This document shows positions 40,001 to 52,073 of a stretch of 64,000 nt of DNA, piece by piece. The stretch covers positions 820,715 through 884,714 of the forward strand of contig VXAY01002384.1 of the NCBI GenBank assembly GCA_013399855.1, given 5' to 3'. A program made the translations under genes and the position numbers. Under the pieces are notes generated by a model. That model was not told the origin of the DNA. It ran no database searches and saw only the letters and a list, made by a program, of their open reading frames with translations. How positions within the stretch are numbered: the first letter of the stretch is position 1; the number at the start of each line of letters is the position of its first letter. This DNA comes from Oxyruncus cristatus (taxonomy: Eukaryota; Chordata; Aves; Passeriformes; Cotingidae).

Positions 40001-43000
40001 CCAGAGCCAGGCTGCTGGAGGCGGGACTGCCAGGGATTTGTGCAGTCCTGCCTAATGCGGGTGAGCTTTTCCAAGGCTGTCAAGCCTGACCTTTTGGCGT
40101 GTTTTTTGTCGTGTGTCTTGGCACCAGCCTGCCAGAACCTTGGTAATTACTCGGTGTTTTTCACCAGTAAACAAGTGTCTATGGAAAGAATACCTCGCCA
40201 TAGGTTTAAAAAAAAAAAAAAAAAGGCTGCTTTACAAATTGAAGTGAGTTTAAATTTACCTTCACTGTGGCACTATTGAAAGTTAAATCCAATTTAGCAA
40301 ATACCTCAGCACAGAACTTCTGTTGACTAAATATTAACAGAATCTGGCCTTTGGAATTGCTAGCTGAGAGGCTGTTTTCTTGCTGCTTTAATTTCATAGG
40401 ACTGATCTGAATGACTTACTTGTACCTAAGACATTTGTTGCATTACATTTGCAGGATAAGATTGGTTTGAGGTTTATTGCTGAAATGTACTTTTCAGGCC
40501 CTTTGAAAGACTCTTGAGGTTTAAAAGTAAAAGAGGAGGAAATCTGTCTTTATGTCTCGCTCTGTGAAAATCAAAGGCAGTTGCCTGCTCTGTACAAGTC
40601 TCAGTTGGGGACACTCCTTTCAAGTAAGGAGAATCTGTCCTGTTTAAGTCAGCAAAAACTGTGGGTGCTGAACATCTCAGTAGATCAGACTCTTAAAAAC
40701 TTATGTACAGCTAAAATGGTGAGCCTGCTCCCACTGGCTGGGAATGCAGTCAGAAAAATGATTCTTCGAGGGTAATTCTGAATAATTGGGGCAGAACTCA
40801 AGTGGTTTATGGACACAACACAGGGACTTCTATATCTGTTTTTTAAAAAACAAAACAAAGTAAATCCCAGAAGGGGTGAGGTTGAAGAGGTGGGTAGTTG
40901 AGCATCACTGGTGTTTGGGGTGTGGGCTCTGCACAGAAATGAAATATCCTCTTCTTTTAGTCAGTGGGCTGACGTGGGGGGCCAGGGGCAGATCCAGCTT
41001 GTTCCGTGGATGCAGGGTAATGGCTGCAGCTTTGCAGTGTGGCTCTGCAGGGGGGAGCTGAATGTTTGTATTGGCATTTATTGGTTTGGGGAGTAGTGTC
41101 TAGAGACCTTGGTGAAGAACTGAGTCCTCTTTATATCAGGTACTTCCCCACTGTGTATGGGAAGGGCTGATTTCTTTAGTCATTCCCCATTATAGAGCCT
41201 CGCGTGTTTGAATTTTTTTTTACACGGATGATGTAGCGCTCAGTTTTAACCTAAAGGGGTTATAAATCTTCTTTCTTGCTTCTCTTGCCTCCGTTACAGT
41301 ATAAAAGTGATCACTATCATGTGCTAATTACTGGCAGGGTTGTTAGTATTTCATCTTGACTACACAACAGCATTCTAAATTGGTATGTTTTATTCTAAAC
41401 TATAGGTACTAAATTGAAATTGGCACATCCTCATGTCTCTCCTGAGCAGATACGTTCAATGTTGTCTGACTTTGCAGTTCTCTATCTAGTATTGGAGGAA
41501 GTTGAGATGCAGGATGTTCTTTTTTTCCCCTTTGCATTCCCATGAGATAAGTTTTTGTAGTGTGCAAAATAACTGCATATGACAAGAATGTTATTACAGT
41601 CAGACTTGATACATTTTAGAATGTTATTCTGGGGGTTTTTTTTCACTTGCAATGAAAGAAAAAAGTATTCACCTTTCTTGTATTTATCTGTGAGCTGTAA
41701 TTTGCAATTACAGCTGATAACTTCTGAGATCAAGCAAGCAGTAGTTTTCTCCTTTTGTGATTTGTCTTTTCCTTGAGGACTGATATCTAAGGGATATGCA
41801 CATAACTAATGGTGCAGAAACTGTCTTCTTCCTTTTGAAGATCGGGGTTTTTTTTTCTCCTTTTTGCAATAAACATTAACAGGGGAGGGGAGGATTCTGT
41901 CCTCCAAGAATAACTAAGTTATGCGAAAAAGGTGGCTCTGTGCAGTGCAGACCTCTGCTTGTTGGAGGGAAAAAAAAATGCACAGACTGGAAAGTTGAAG
42001 CAGAAAGCCTTGTCAGGGGATCTGGCAGATGGACTTTCTTCTTACGCTTCATCCTGTAACCTGCCTGTGGTTAACAAAGTCTTTAGTTTGCCCAGTTTTT
42101 TTTGTGGCTGCTTTTTTTTTTTTCCCTCCACTTTTCTTGCTGGAGGCATTTAGGCTAAGAAGTTCTGCAGAATACAGGTTGGCAAGCTCAGAGCAGTTTC
42201 AGGCTGCTTCCCAATTGCCTGCACCTTATGTTGAGAACACGAGGGAGTGACTCAGGGCGGCAGTGACTCACGGGGTGTCGTGCTGTTCCCCTCTCCAGAG
42301 TGGGGGTGAGCTGCAGGAGGGAGCTCGCTGACACACTTGGAAGAGTCAGTGCTGGAGAGAGCCCCGTGAGGTGCCCCCACCCGGCTCGCAGCTTGGCTGC
42401 CTGCACAGCTCACCACAGACTCACGCTTTGGTGGACAAACGTAATTAAATTAGTGTTTGCGTCCCTTTCTGGTGCTGGGGAAGGCGAAGCCTTCGTGTTG
42501 ACAGGAGCAGATGGAATGCAGGAGAATGTGAGTCCAGTGTCAGTGACAGGGCCTCTCTTGCATCCTTCTGCCACTCCCTGGGGCACGTGTCCTGTCCTCG
42601 GGAGCACGAGGCTGAAGCTGGCTCTGGCCGAGCAGTTGAGATCTCTGCCATGGCTAATGCTCCTTGCACTCTTTGGATGCAGCCTAGTGGGAATCTCGGA
42701 CATTTAAAGCTCTCAGAAGAGCAAGAGTGTCCCCCCCGTTCCCCCCCTAAGAAGTCTGGGGGTCCCACAGCACTGCCCTCAGTGTCAGACGTAGCCCATG
42801 TGTCCTCTGGGGTTGGGTGCAGTTCATCTCAACTACTCTTAAGCATTTACCTTCAGCAAGGTCCTGATTTCACTGCATTTTTTGCTTGCTTTCCTGTGTG
42901 ATGGGGAGTGATGCAGGACCCATCCCTCGTGGCTCCTCTGTTTGTGTGATTCCAGCCTCTGGGCCTTTTGTCATGCTCCATCCGTAGCCATCTAGGCTAA

Positions 43001-46000
43001 AATCAATGTCGAGAGAGGTATAATCATCCCAGCTTTCATTTTAAGAGCATTTATCTCAAAGCTTAATTAAAGCTGCTTGGATGTAAATAAGTCTAACCTC
43101 TTCATTTCTGAACAATGCAAATAGAATAGTCAGCATACTTATAGGGTATCAGCCATGTAATTATTGTGTACTGTTTGTGTTCTTTGAAATACTGTGCTAT
43201 TTATTGCCATTGAATCCTGGGACAAGGTGCTTCATAAAACCAACTGCATGACTCTTTGTTTATGTACTTTAGAAGAAGTTGATCATTCTCAAACGAGGGG
43301 GTGGAAATGCGACATTAAATCTTTACATAGACAGATGCACTGTGACAAAGGGCTTGTCAGAGTGTTCCTTCAAACTGAAGGGACCACAAAGGGGAGTTTT
43401 GGCTGGTTGGCAGGGTACCATGGGTCATGTTCCTGCGTGCCAGGCTCGCTTTTCGCTGGCTCTAGGTGGTGCTGGTCAGAGGCACTGTGGGCTCCCTGCC
43501 CAGCAGGGCGTGCTGGGGCCTCCTGCCACCTCTGCTCACACCTGGGATATTGAGAACACTTTTGACTAAAAAAAGAAAAAGGTCCTGTCACCATTTGCAC
43601 ATGCTGTCTGCTGCAGTGTGCTCTTTGTTTAGTGTTCTAGAAGTCCTCAAGTCTTTGCTATTCTTGCTGCAGTTTTGTTAACACATGAAATGGGGAAGGA
43701 TGCAATATGGCAATAGCTTCTGCTTCCAGCTCTTGCAGATACTGAAGGGCTGATGTACTTGATTCTGCTGGTGCATTGACTTCCCTGCACCAGGGAAAAG
43801 GGGGAGGCACCTGGGGCATTGAGGTTTTCTGGGTACCAAGTTGTACCAGTGAGGTAGGGTGGTATTTTGAACTGCTTTACTTCAACAGTCTCAAAAGGCT
43901 GTGTGGCATGCATGTGAAGTGCCATTAAAAGCTGGATTTGTTTCAGATAACTCGTATTTTGGACAGAATTGTCTTAGGTTTAAATAGTAATTTCAGAAGA
44001 GATGAAGTGGAGCAGTGGAAATAGGGTTGAATGCAGGGCCTTGGGTTTTCAGTCTCCACTGCAGTTTGCAAGGGTAGGGGCTGTGCTTGGGCATGTGTTT
44101 GTGCTAAAAAATTTCAACCTTTTTTTCCAAAACACCTGAAAGTTGGGCTCAACAATTTTCCCCTTTCATCCAAGTATCATTTGCTGTTTAAGGCCTCCTA
44201 TAATTTACATGATCAAATTAGAAATAAGGTTCTCATTGCGTTTGGCCCTTAATTCACACCTCTTGTGAGGCTGCCATGGGTCTCAGGGGTTGGTACTGTG
44301 CCACGGGTTAAGTGTGCCTAGAACTTTCATGAGCTGCTGTTTACCTCTCTCCTAGCTCTGAAGAGAGAAGGGCTCTCTTGTCCAGCCTCCTCTGCTTGGC
44401 CCTGTGCCTAGTGGGACATGATTGGAAGTGTCATGTATCTTACCCTCACCCCGAAAGAAAGTTAAATTCTCTCTGAGCCCCAAGTGCTCTTTGCTTGAAG
44501 CCTCTAGTCTAGGTAAAATGTAAAAAGCCAGTAAAAAATGACTGCTGGTCATCAGAACATTCCCTTCTTTACATGGGTATTTGCATGCTTTAGTTCCATC
44601 TTAAATTTGAATGGTAGAAATTGCTCTACTGCTTGACAGGAGCAGCAGTAGCTGCTCTCCTCCTGCATCAACTGTAATGCTACTCATAATGGGTGCATTT
44701 TCCCATTCAGCTAAATTAATTAGCTCATCTTTGTCTGAGTTTGATTTGTCAGAGTAGCTATTGTGGGAAAACACACATTTTCTAGTAAATTTATAGTGAT
44801 TACTTGAAGCTCAATTTGGGAATTAATAAACCCGTCTTGCACACTGCAGAAACCTGCATGTTGTAGATTGCTTTAGGTTGCTGTAGATTGCCACTGTTCT
44901 TTCCCCTGCTTGGACTACCTCCTGCTTCCTAGTTTACTGTGGACTTGTTGGCATGTTGGATGTTACATCACTCACCGGTTTTGGAGAATATAAATGTGAG
45001 TGAAACCACTGTCCGGTCCCAGGACCTGGTTTGGTCCATCAGGCTGGAGCACTCCAGAGTTTTGGAGGTGTGTTTGCCACTCTTGCTACAGGGTCACCCT
45101 GTGCCAGGCAGGGAGGGGCAGGTTGTTGGTGATGGTCTGCAGTAGCTGAGCTCCTGTCAAGGGGACACTCTCTGCAGTTGTCACACTGACGGAGGTGTAT
45201 TGTGTTAAGTTTTGGGGGAGAGTTTTTCTTGTGCCGTGGGTGCGCTGAATAAAAAGAAGTATTTGCTTAAAATATGGGTAACATAGAGATGTTTGTAACT
45301 GCTGGAGTGATTCTTGTATCAACAGATAATAAAAAAGCCAGACATGTTAATTAAAGAGCCAGAGATGTTTCATTTGAGAAGCCTCATATACATAGGCGCC
45401 TCCTAAATGGCTGAGGGCAGCAGGCCCAGAGCGTTCCTCCCTCCCTGCCCAGATGCTCCTGGGCGATAGCAGTGGTTGGCAGCACCTGTGGCAGCAGCAG
45501 CAGGGCCAGGCCGTGCCTCTGGGCTGGCACTCGGGCCTCAGGGGCTGGAGTGGGGCCAGCACAGGGAGCTAAATCAAGGAATTGATTTTCCCATTGTTCT
45601 TTTCAAGGAGGAGCAAAATTCTCCCTTCTGCCTCCTGCAAGGGATGCTCCAAAGGACAGTGTGTGCAGCCTCGCAGTAACACGGGCAGTAGTTCACCCCT
45701 TGTTTTTCTTGGTGGGTTATTTTACTGCATGTGATAGAGTCTGGGTGAGCACTGAGAACGAACTTTAGCCTGGACCTGGAAAGGCCCTGAAAAAGTGATG
45801 TTTCCAGTATTACTAGCTCGATTTATCCAGATTTCTTAAAAATCCGCTGTATTTCTGGGGCTAACTTTGCATTTCCCAGCCAGAAAGGTTGAGTGCAGCA
45901 CTCTGGCATGGCTCGAGCCGAGTGCTGCCTCCTTCACATACACCTCGCTAGCTCTTAACACACACTTCCCTTGCTGAGCTGCTGGATGTTCTTGAAAAGG

Positions 46001-47280
46001 AGGAATCGGTGTCTGTAACAGATCTGTTCTATTTTAAATTATTTTTTTTCTCACTTAGTAAAACCATCTAAAAAGTATTGTATGGTTTTCTCACTTTAAA
46101 ATGTTAAGCTGAAATTGAGGTTGTTCAGAGTAGTGCATTTCTCTGGCCGGTACCCTGATCGTACACCTTTAAACTAGTTGGCTTGGAGAGGGGCATCAAT
46201 AGCAGCACTGATGTTGTGAAAACCTAGAGCTTATCATGGGGTAATGTTCCCTCTCTGCTGTCACTGTTCCAAAATATTCTAATTTTCTTCTGGTGTTTTC
46301 CCTCTCAACCACAGTGTTTATACTTACAGAAGGGAAAAATAGCCAAACATAAAGGTCACTCTAAAGCAGAGACCTTGTGAATGGCAAAATCTCACTCCAG
46401 AGAATTTCAACTCCTAGGATTGATTTAAAAGCCCTCACAGAAGTGCCTCAGAGTGGAAATGCTTTTTTATGTCTCCCACTGAAAGCTGTAGCACTTACTG
46501 GTGGTAAATTTGCACTTTATAACGTGTTATTTGTGCCAGTGTTGATTACTGTTTTGTCGCAGAAGTAACTAACTTTGTAATTGAATCTGCCTTGGTACTG
46601 TCAGCCTGGAATTTTCTGTATACACACTGCATTATGGAAAACTGTACTGCAGAGGCTGCCTTTGGCTCTGGAAGTCCCTGAACTGTAGTGGTGGAGGCTG
46701 GCAGAGAAACCAGAGAGGTGCCACTGCACACATGCCGTGGCTTTATGCTGTTCCCAATGCAGCTCCTCCTGGTCACTGCTGGAGTCCCGAATTACCTGAG
46801 AGAGAGTGAGGAAATACAGACTTGACTAGGTAATTATACTTTATGTTAAATGTATTCAGATATATTAGCCAATGCTTGTATTAATTTGTAATACTTGAAA
46901 AACCTGATCAGATCTTGGTTTTTAATCAAGTTATCATTCCAGAAGAGTAGCACACTTCTTGTAGAAATTCTGAAAACAAGTTACTAAGAAATCTGACTCA
47001 TAAAGCAAATGCCTCATGAAATTTGAATGTTTAGAAGGGGAAATGACTGGCAGCTCCTCTTGTAAGTGTGCTAGTTGCAATAAAGTATAAAAGTTCAACA
47101 TCAAAGAGATCACCGCTTAGTCTGTGGCATATTTGTACATCAAAGAACAAATACAGGACAAAAGGAACTGTATAGAGATACAGTTCATCCTTGCAGACGG
47201 GTCCCCGTGGAATGCTATAAAGAGCTGCTTTCATAATGTGGAAATGATCTCTGGCACATCTTCGTTTCTGATTTGGGGAA
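37081..47280. other. Non-coding stretch, no gene recognised
   Basis: This is mostly AT-rich DNA. It has an A-rich stretch near 37344-37360, a 17-base A run (40208-40224), a 12-base T run (42112-42123) and small duplications near 44865-44890. A plus-strand frame ending near 39360 is followed by an AGGAG|GTGAGC donor-like motif but has no recognisable protein. GC-richer segments at 42240-42780 and 43400-43550 contain only overlapping chance frames. Confidence 0.5.
40208..40224. repeat. Poly-A run
   Basis: Seventeen consecutive A bases occur with no recognisable retrotransposed body upstream. Confidence 0.85.
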
Positions 47281-47420
47281 TAGGTAAGACCAGGAGGTGA
47301 AGGCGGTGCCTCAGGACGCAGCCTTGCCGACGCCCTGGGTGGGAGCCCGCGAGCGTGGGGCGTCAGCAGGGTGTGCGAACACGGGGCACCGCGGGCGGCT
47401 TGGGGGCAGCAGGGCGAGGG
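47281..47420. other. Small CpG-dense patch beside a CR1 copy
   Basis: About a dozen CpGs occur in roughly 120 bases, in sharp contrast to the flanks. It ends about 55 bases before the CR1 fragment and does not look like CR1 sequence. It could be a small regulatory CpG cluster. A frame of 173 codons on the minus strand (47031-47552) runs through it and into CR1 and is rejected as a gene. Confidence 0.5.
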
Positions 47421-47475
47421 TGGGCATAAAGGAAAGCCAGAGGTCTGCTCTCTGCTTTGTGTTGTTATGCCTGTG

Positions 47476-47648
47476 GTCAAGGGCTGTACCAAGTTGCCCA
47501 GTGAGGTTGTGGAGTCTCCCTTCCTGGAGACACTCAAACCTCGACTGGACACAAGCCCGAGCTTTAGTTGACCCTGCCGTGAGCATGGGGTGCATCCAGC
47601 AATCTCCAGAGGTGCCTTCCAACATCAACTCCTCTATGATCCTATGAG
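47476..47648 (+). mobile_element. CR1 LINE fragment, 3' end, plus orientation
   Basis: The sequence follows the 3' end of avian CR1 non-LTR retrotransposons. It has GTTGCCCAGTGAGGTTGTGG and GAGTCTCCCTTCCTGGAG, then ATCTCCAGAGGTGCCTTCC, and ends in the diagnostic short repeats CTATGATCCTATGA. It is 5'-truncated, as is normal for CR1, and covers only about 170 bases. It carries no intact reverse transcriptase frame. Substitutions against the family pattern as I know it suggest an old copy. Confidence 0.9.
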
Positions 47649-50057
47649 AAACAACTCTTTTATTCTGAGGCAGCTGTCTATTTCATAGTTTTAATAAAAT
47701 CTCTTAATAAAATTTAGCCAAAAATCTGACTGGCTCCAGCAGAGGTAAAATCCTCCACCTGTTAGTGTTTTTTTTCTGCTGCTTTTCTGAGCTTTGGTAA
47801 TGTGAAAGCTGGATGTATTTTTGCTGATTTGTGCTTTTAGTAGTTTGTTGTGGTTTCGTTGTTTGGTGAGTTTTTGTTATTTTTTTCTTATTCTTGAATT
47901 CCCCCTTAAATTAGAACGGAAGTTTGTGGATGTCTGCCTTAGAACTAAAGTAATCTTGGGTATGTAGACCACATGTCTTCTTTCAGAACAAGACAGGACA
48001 TGTGAAGTTGATCACAGAAAATTTTTGGCCTGCCTTGACCAATTGGTGGTAGCACTGTGTTGGAGGCAGTGGAGACTTTGCTATTAATTTGAATGTATCT
48101 GATTTAATATTAAAATGTAAAGTAGGTCACATCTATTCTTCAGTTCCAGTCTTTCCTCTTCATTTGTATTTCTGTAAGTGCTGACTGCTTATGTGGTATA
48201 CAAAAATGTTAATCATAAGATCCAGACTAAAGCTGAATTCTCCAAAGTTCAAGTGTGCTTGGATCAACTGTTTTAATAGCAGTTCCATCTTTTTTGCAGA
48301 TAGTATTGTCAGCAGACTCATTTCTTTTACTGCTGAACTAAAAATAGTTACAATCTCGTGGAATCATTAAGAAATACAAAGGGTTTCTCTTAAAAACCCT
48401 GGGGAAACCTGATTAGGCAGACTACTGTATAATTAATTGATGTGCTACTACACTTGGAGAAGTAGTGCATCAGTAAACAGAAGTCAGAATGTAAAAGGCT
48501 AAAGAAGAACTGCTGGGAATTGTGTTAAGACATCAAGGCTTGAAAATAACAATTTGGGCTCCTCAGGAGAGACGAGCATTTGCATTTGGTGGAAGGACAG
48601 AAAACTCTCCAGCAGGCCAGGACAGGGGATCTGTGAAGGCTCGGGGTTGTGCTTAGCACTTCTTTTGCCAACAAAACAGCCGCAAACACCTTTGGTATTA
48701 CTGGTCCCAGTATTTCCTACTGCCCAAGTTGACGTTCTGATAGTTCCCTAGACTATATTCTTACATTTTCAAAACAGTGTCTGCTAAAGCATTGTTCGAA
48801 TGTTCCTCTTGTTAATGCTGTGCATTAAATACATTCATTCTGATAATAAGATGTTGCCTAAGATATGACATGGATCACTGATTTGTGCCATTGTTTGTCT
48901 TGTTTGCTTTGAGACGGGGAAGTAATTGTCAGCAAGTAGCCTGTAATTATCTCTTTGGAAAAGTCAGGATCTTCCATTACATTACTGTAAAGAGGTGTAG
49001 CAGTTGTGTATGGAGAGATCAGGGGTGGACGTGATGGCACGTGAACAAATTACTCTTCCAGAAATATATTCAGAACTTCTGTCAAACCCACTGTTGCTGC
49101 CCCATTGCAATAGCAAAAGAATTCCATCCTGGGATGGTACGTGTACCCTGACAAGTCCCCGTGGCCAAGGAGGAAGAAAAAGCGGTGGCAACAAGCTTTG
49201 TGGCCCTTCAGAAACATTATGTTCTTGGTGATTTGAGGAAGACATTACAGGGAAAACAGACTCGTGTTTTCTTCTTTAGACAAATATAACGTAGCTATTT
49301 TTAAGGAGGCCCGTTTCTATATCTGTTGCCTTGCCCTGCTGGTGGGGAGAAATGAGCTGTACTTGAAGAGCTTTACCGCCTAAGTGGCTTTACCTGGATA
49401 TCTTGCAACACCCCGGAGTCGTTCTAATAGCACTGCTCGCTTCTGCACGCAGGGCACTGGGGAGACTTGGGGATGCTCAGCGTGCTGAAATCAACCCTTT
49501 CTGGGGAAATGATAATAATTGGGTGTGAATAGTGAGCGCTGCTCTCCCGTCAGTGCGGTGGCTGTGCAGGTACCTCACCATGAGGAGTGAACTGCAGACG
49601 TGTCAGCGCTGTGCTGGTAACGAAGGTGGGGCTTTCCTCACTCCAGCGCGTCAAGTCCTGACCTGCTGCTTGGCACAGACTGTGTTTGGAGCAGACAAGA
49701 GCTTTACATTTTAGAAAGCCCAATCAAATGAATTCAATTTATATGCTAAATTGAAGGAACTTTCGAAAGACTTTACTTTTGAATTAACAACAAAAAAAAA
49801 AACCAACAACAAAACAACAACAATCTATTAGAGACTTTCCCACCTTCCGAGTGCCCAAACTGTCAGCTTAACAGCTTGTTATGTCAGGGAGTGTGTGTAT
49901 GTGCTTGCTCGGGGAGAGTTGCCAGCCGCTCGTAAAACCAAAATCCCCAAATGAAATCCTTCAGTACTTCTTTTTCTTCTTCCCCTCATTGAATTGAATT
50001 GAAAAATTTCTCAGGGAGGTGCCAGCAAAAATAATGCGGGGTTGTGTAGCTTAACTT
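47649..50057. other. AT-rich non-coding stretch, no gene recognised
   Basis: It holds an A/C-rich low-complexity tract (49785-49823) and a short TTGAA repeat near 49989-50003. No protein or named repeat is recognised. Confidence 0.5.
49785..49823. repeat. (CAA)n-like A-rich low-complexity tract
   Basis: AACAACAA, an A run and further CAACAA units make up an imperfect simple repeat. Confidence 0.8.
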
Positions 50058-50240
50058 CTTTGCGTGGGTCGCTGCCGCGGCATCGGCGATCCGGTGGCCG
50101 TGCGAAGGTCGAGTTTTGCGTTAGCGGCGGGGGGATCTCTTTGCTTGTGAACGAACCTCCTGAACGGGCACCACGCACGGATGTCCAGCTTGTCTCCTCG
50201 GAGCCTAGAGTTACAGTTCCAGGAGCGTGTCCAAAGCTGG
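50058..50240. promoter_or_regulatory. Small isolated CpG cluster
   Basis: Roughly twenty CpGs lie within about 185 bases, with AT-rich DNA on both sides. No CR1 or other repeat sequence is seen in it, so it is not simply a young repeat. An 86-codon plus-strand frame and an 80-codon minus-strand frame overlap here and are probably by-products. It could be a small promoter, an alternative first exon or an unmethylated enhancer. Confidence 0.45.
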
Positions 50241-51460
50241 CAGAGAGCTGTGTCTGTCACACGAGCAGCTCTGCAGTGCACTGGCCAGGCCATTACTTCT
50301 GAATTTGAGGCAGTTTTTGTCAGCCAAGCATTTTTTCATTGATGGAAGTTTTACAGTTTCTGAGGACTCTTATCTGCTTCTAGTGTAAAAGCACCTTAAT
50401 AATTGAAATTACATAGCACGACTTCAAATGTAATCACCAAATATAATATGGGAGAAGAATTAATTTAATTATCATTAATTCCAGTTTTCAGAAAACGCTT
50501 TCAAACTTGTCTTAAGCTGGATACCAGAATTGTTATCACTTGGGAAAGTGTTCCAAGTCTCCAAACATCTCAGTCAAGTGTCTGTTTCACAAAGGACTAC
50601 TTTGATCCAGCTATCTAACAGATTTATCCAAAGACACAAAACCCAGATTGCTTGCTACTAATCCAGTGCTTTGCAAACAAGATTTTAATTTTTATTCCCT
50701 TTACTTGTTTTTCAAAAATGCAGGCAGATATACGATGGGATGGTTTCTCCCCATAAATAATTAAGCCCATTGTAAGCAGTGTCAGTGGAAAGTATTCTTG
50801 AGATTCATGTAGTTTTAAGTACCTACTCACTTCTTCCTTTTGAGAACAGTATCGTGTCCCAAGACCAGAATGCTCATAAATCATGTTGGTAGAAGAGGAG
50901 AAATTATTCCAGACCTATTGTATTTTAGGTGCTTGCATTTGTTCTCAGAATTACTTTGTTGTCCCAAACACTGTCGAAAGGCAGGAGTTCCCCTGTAGCT
51001 GAATTCGTGGGTTGGTGTAGCAGCTCCTGTTGGGGTTGTCTCCACGTCCGTGGAGTGGCCTGTGAGCATCAAACATGAGGGGTTCCTGTCACCAGTGCAA
51101 GGAGGCTGAGCTGCTCCTCTGCAATACCCTGCTGATAACGCTGGGGAAGAACTCTTCCCTCCTTTCATGTGGGCCAGCAATGAAATTAGGTCTCTCCGTG
51201 AAGCTGTGCTTATTACTGCTGCTCAAAATTATATTCTTTTCATGATGAGACCAGGTAATTGAACAACGTAATCAAAGGGGATTTATCACTGGAAGAATTA
51301 AAAGCATTTCCATCAAAAAGAGAAAGTTGAGTGTAAATACTAGGGTGTTTTTCAGAGAAAAGATACAAGAAGGATCTAGGACACAAGAAGGTACCAAGCA
51401 CTGTATTCTAAAAGGGACGATACCCACAGCACTGGGGGAAGGAAAATGAAAATTGTTTAC
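50241..51460. other. AT-rich non-coding stretch
   Basis: Nothing recognisable is present, apart from its position between the CpG cluster and the minus-strand exon candidate at 51461. Confidence 0.5.
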
Positions 51461-51523
51461 CTGCTTGTTAATGCCATCAACAGTAGTTCCAAGTACATTG
51501 TTCTTTTGAATTAAAGAATCCAC
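51461..51523 (-). other. Best internal exon candidate in the window, minus strand, gene unknown
   Basis: On the minus strand, the 63-nt segment lies between an acceptor ending AATACTTAG and the donor CAG|GTAAAC. Its length is a multiple of three, and only one frame is open, in phase 0 at both ends. The peptide starts VDSLIQKNNVL and ends TTVDGINKQ, which could suit a helical or coiled-coil region. Sixteen of the 21 codons start with a purine, and about half fit the RNY pattern often seen in coding DNA. I do not recognise the protein, and no certain neighbouring exon was found. Chance is still possible. Confidence 0.35.
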
Positions 51524-51910
51524 CTAAGTATTTTAAAACATTGTTTATTAACCGTAACTGGTTTTAATGCCAGAGAGGGTAAATTAAGTTGGTTGCACAA
51601 TTCATCAGACTCTGCTAAATGCTGTGGATGTTATTAGTTAGTAACCAGCAGGTACTCTGGCAACTTGTTATATCTCAGGACATTGCCCCAATGGTCCTGG
51701 ATGGAGAGGAATCATCTCCAGTGTAGGAGGTGAGGATCCGGTGGGGTGCTCTGGGTGTTCTGCCCCCATCTGCTCCGGGGCTCTGTGTGGGTGCAGCTCA
51801 GCCCTGCCCTTCCCAGAGGCAGCAGAGCCAGGCTTTGTGACAGGGCTTACAGGGAGCACAGTGGGCTGGAATCCACCCCAGGGCAGTGGGCACAGGACAC
51901 CCAGTGCTCT
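51524..51910. other. Non-coding stretch, GC-richer in its right half
   Basis: The right part (about 51690-51910) is GC-rich and contains overlapping open frames on both strands, including a minus-strand frame at 51668-51859. No repeat family or protein is recognised. Confidence 0.45.
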
Positions 51911-52073
51911 TCAGACTCCTGGACAGTCACAGTTGTCTTTCACATCCTGGCCCAATGGTCTGATGTTAAGCTGGCTTCCATCTGTCACAAGTTCTTCCTT
52001 CTCTTTTTCCTCATTTCCCTTATTTAGTTTTGGTGGGGTTTTTTTAATGAAAACATTTTTTTCTGTAGTGAAT
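51911..52073 (-). other. Second exon candidate, minus strand, weak
   Basis: On the minus strand, an excellent acceptor (ACTTTTTCTGACAG) opens at 52073. An open frame of about 53 codons follows, with a Lys/Glu-rich, disordered-looking peptide (it includes KTPPKLNKGNEEKEKEELV), and a stop is reached at 51911. No convincing donor was seen before the stop, so it would be a terminal exon. The opposite strand is a long pyrimidine tract ending TTATTTAG, and this alone could produce the purine-rich, charged peptide. Confidence is low. Confidence 0.2.

Noticed and set aside
47031..47552. Minus-strand frame of 173 codons
   Set aside because: It spans the CpG patch and the antisense of a CR1 tail; the overlapping frames at 47297-47647 and 47311-47628 have the same origin.
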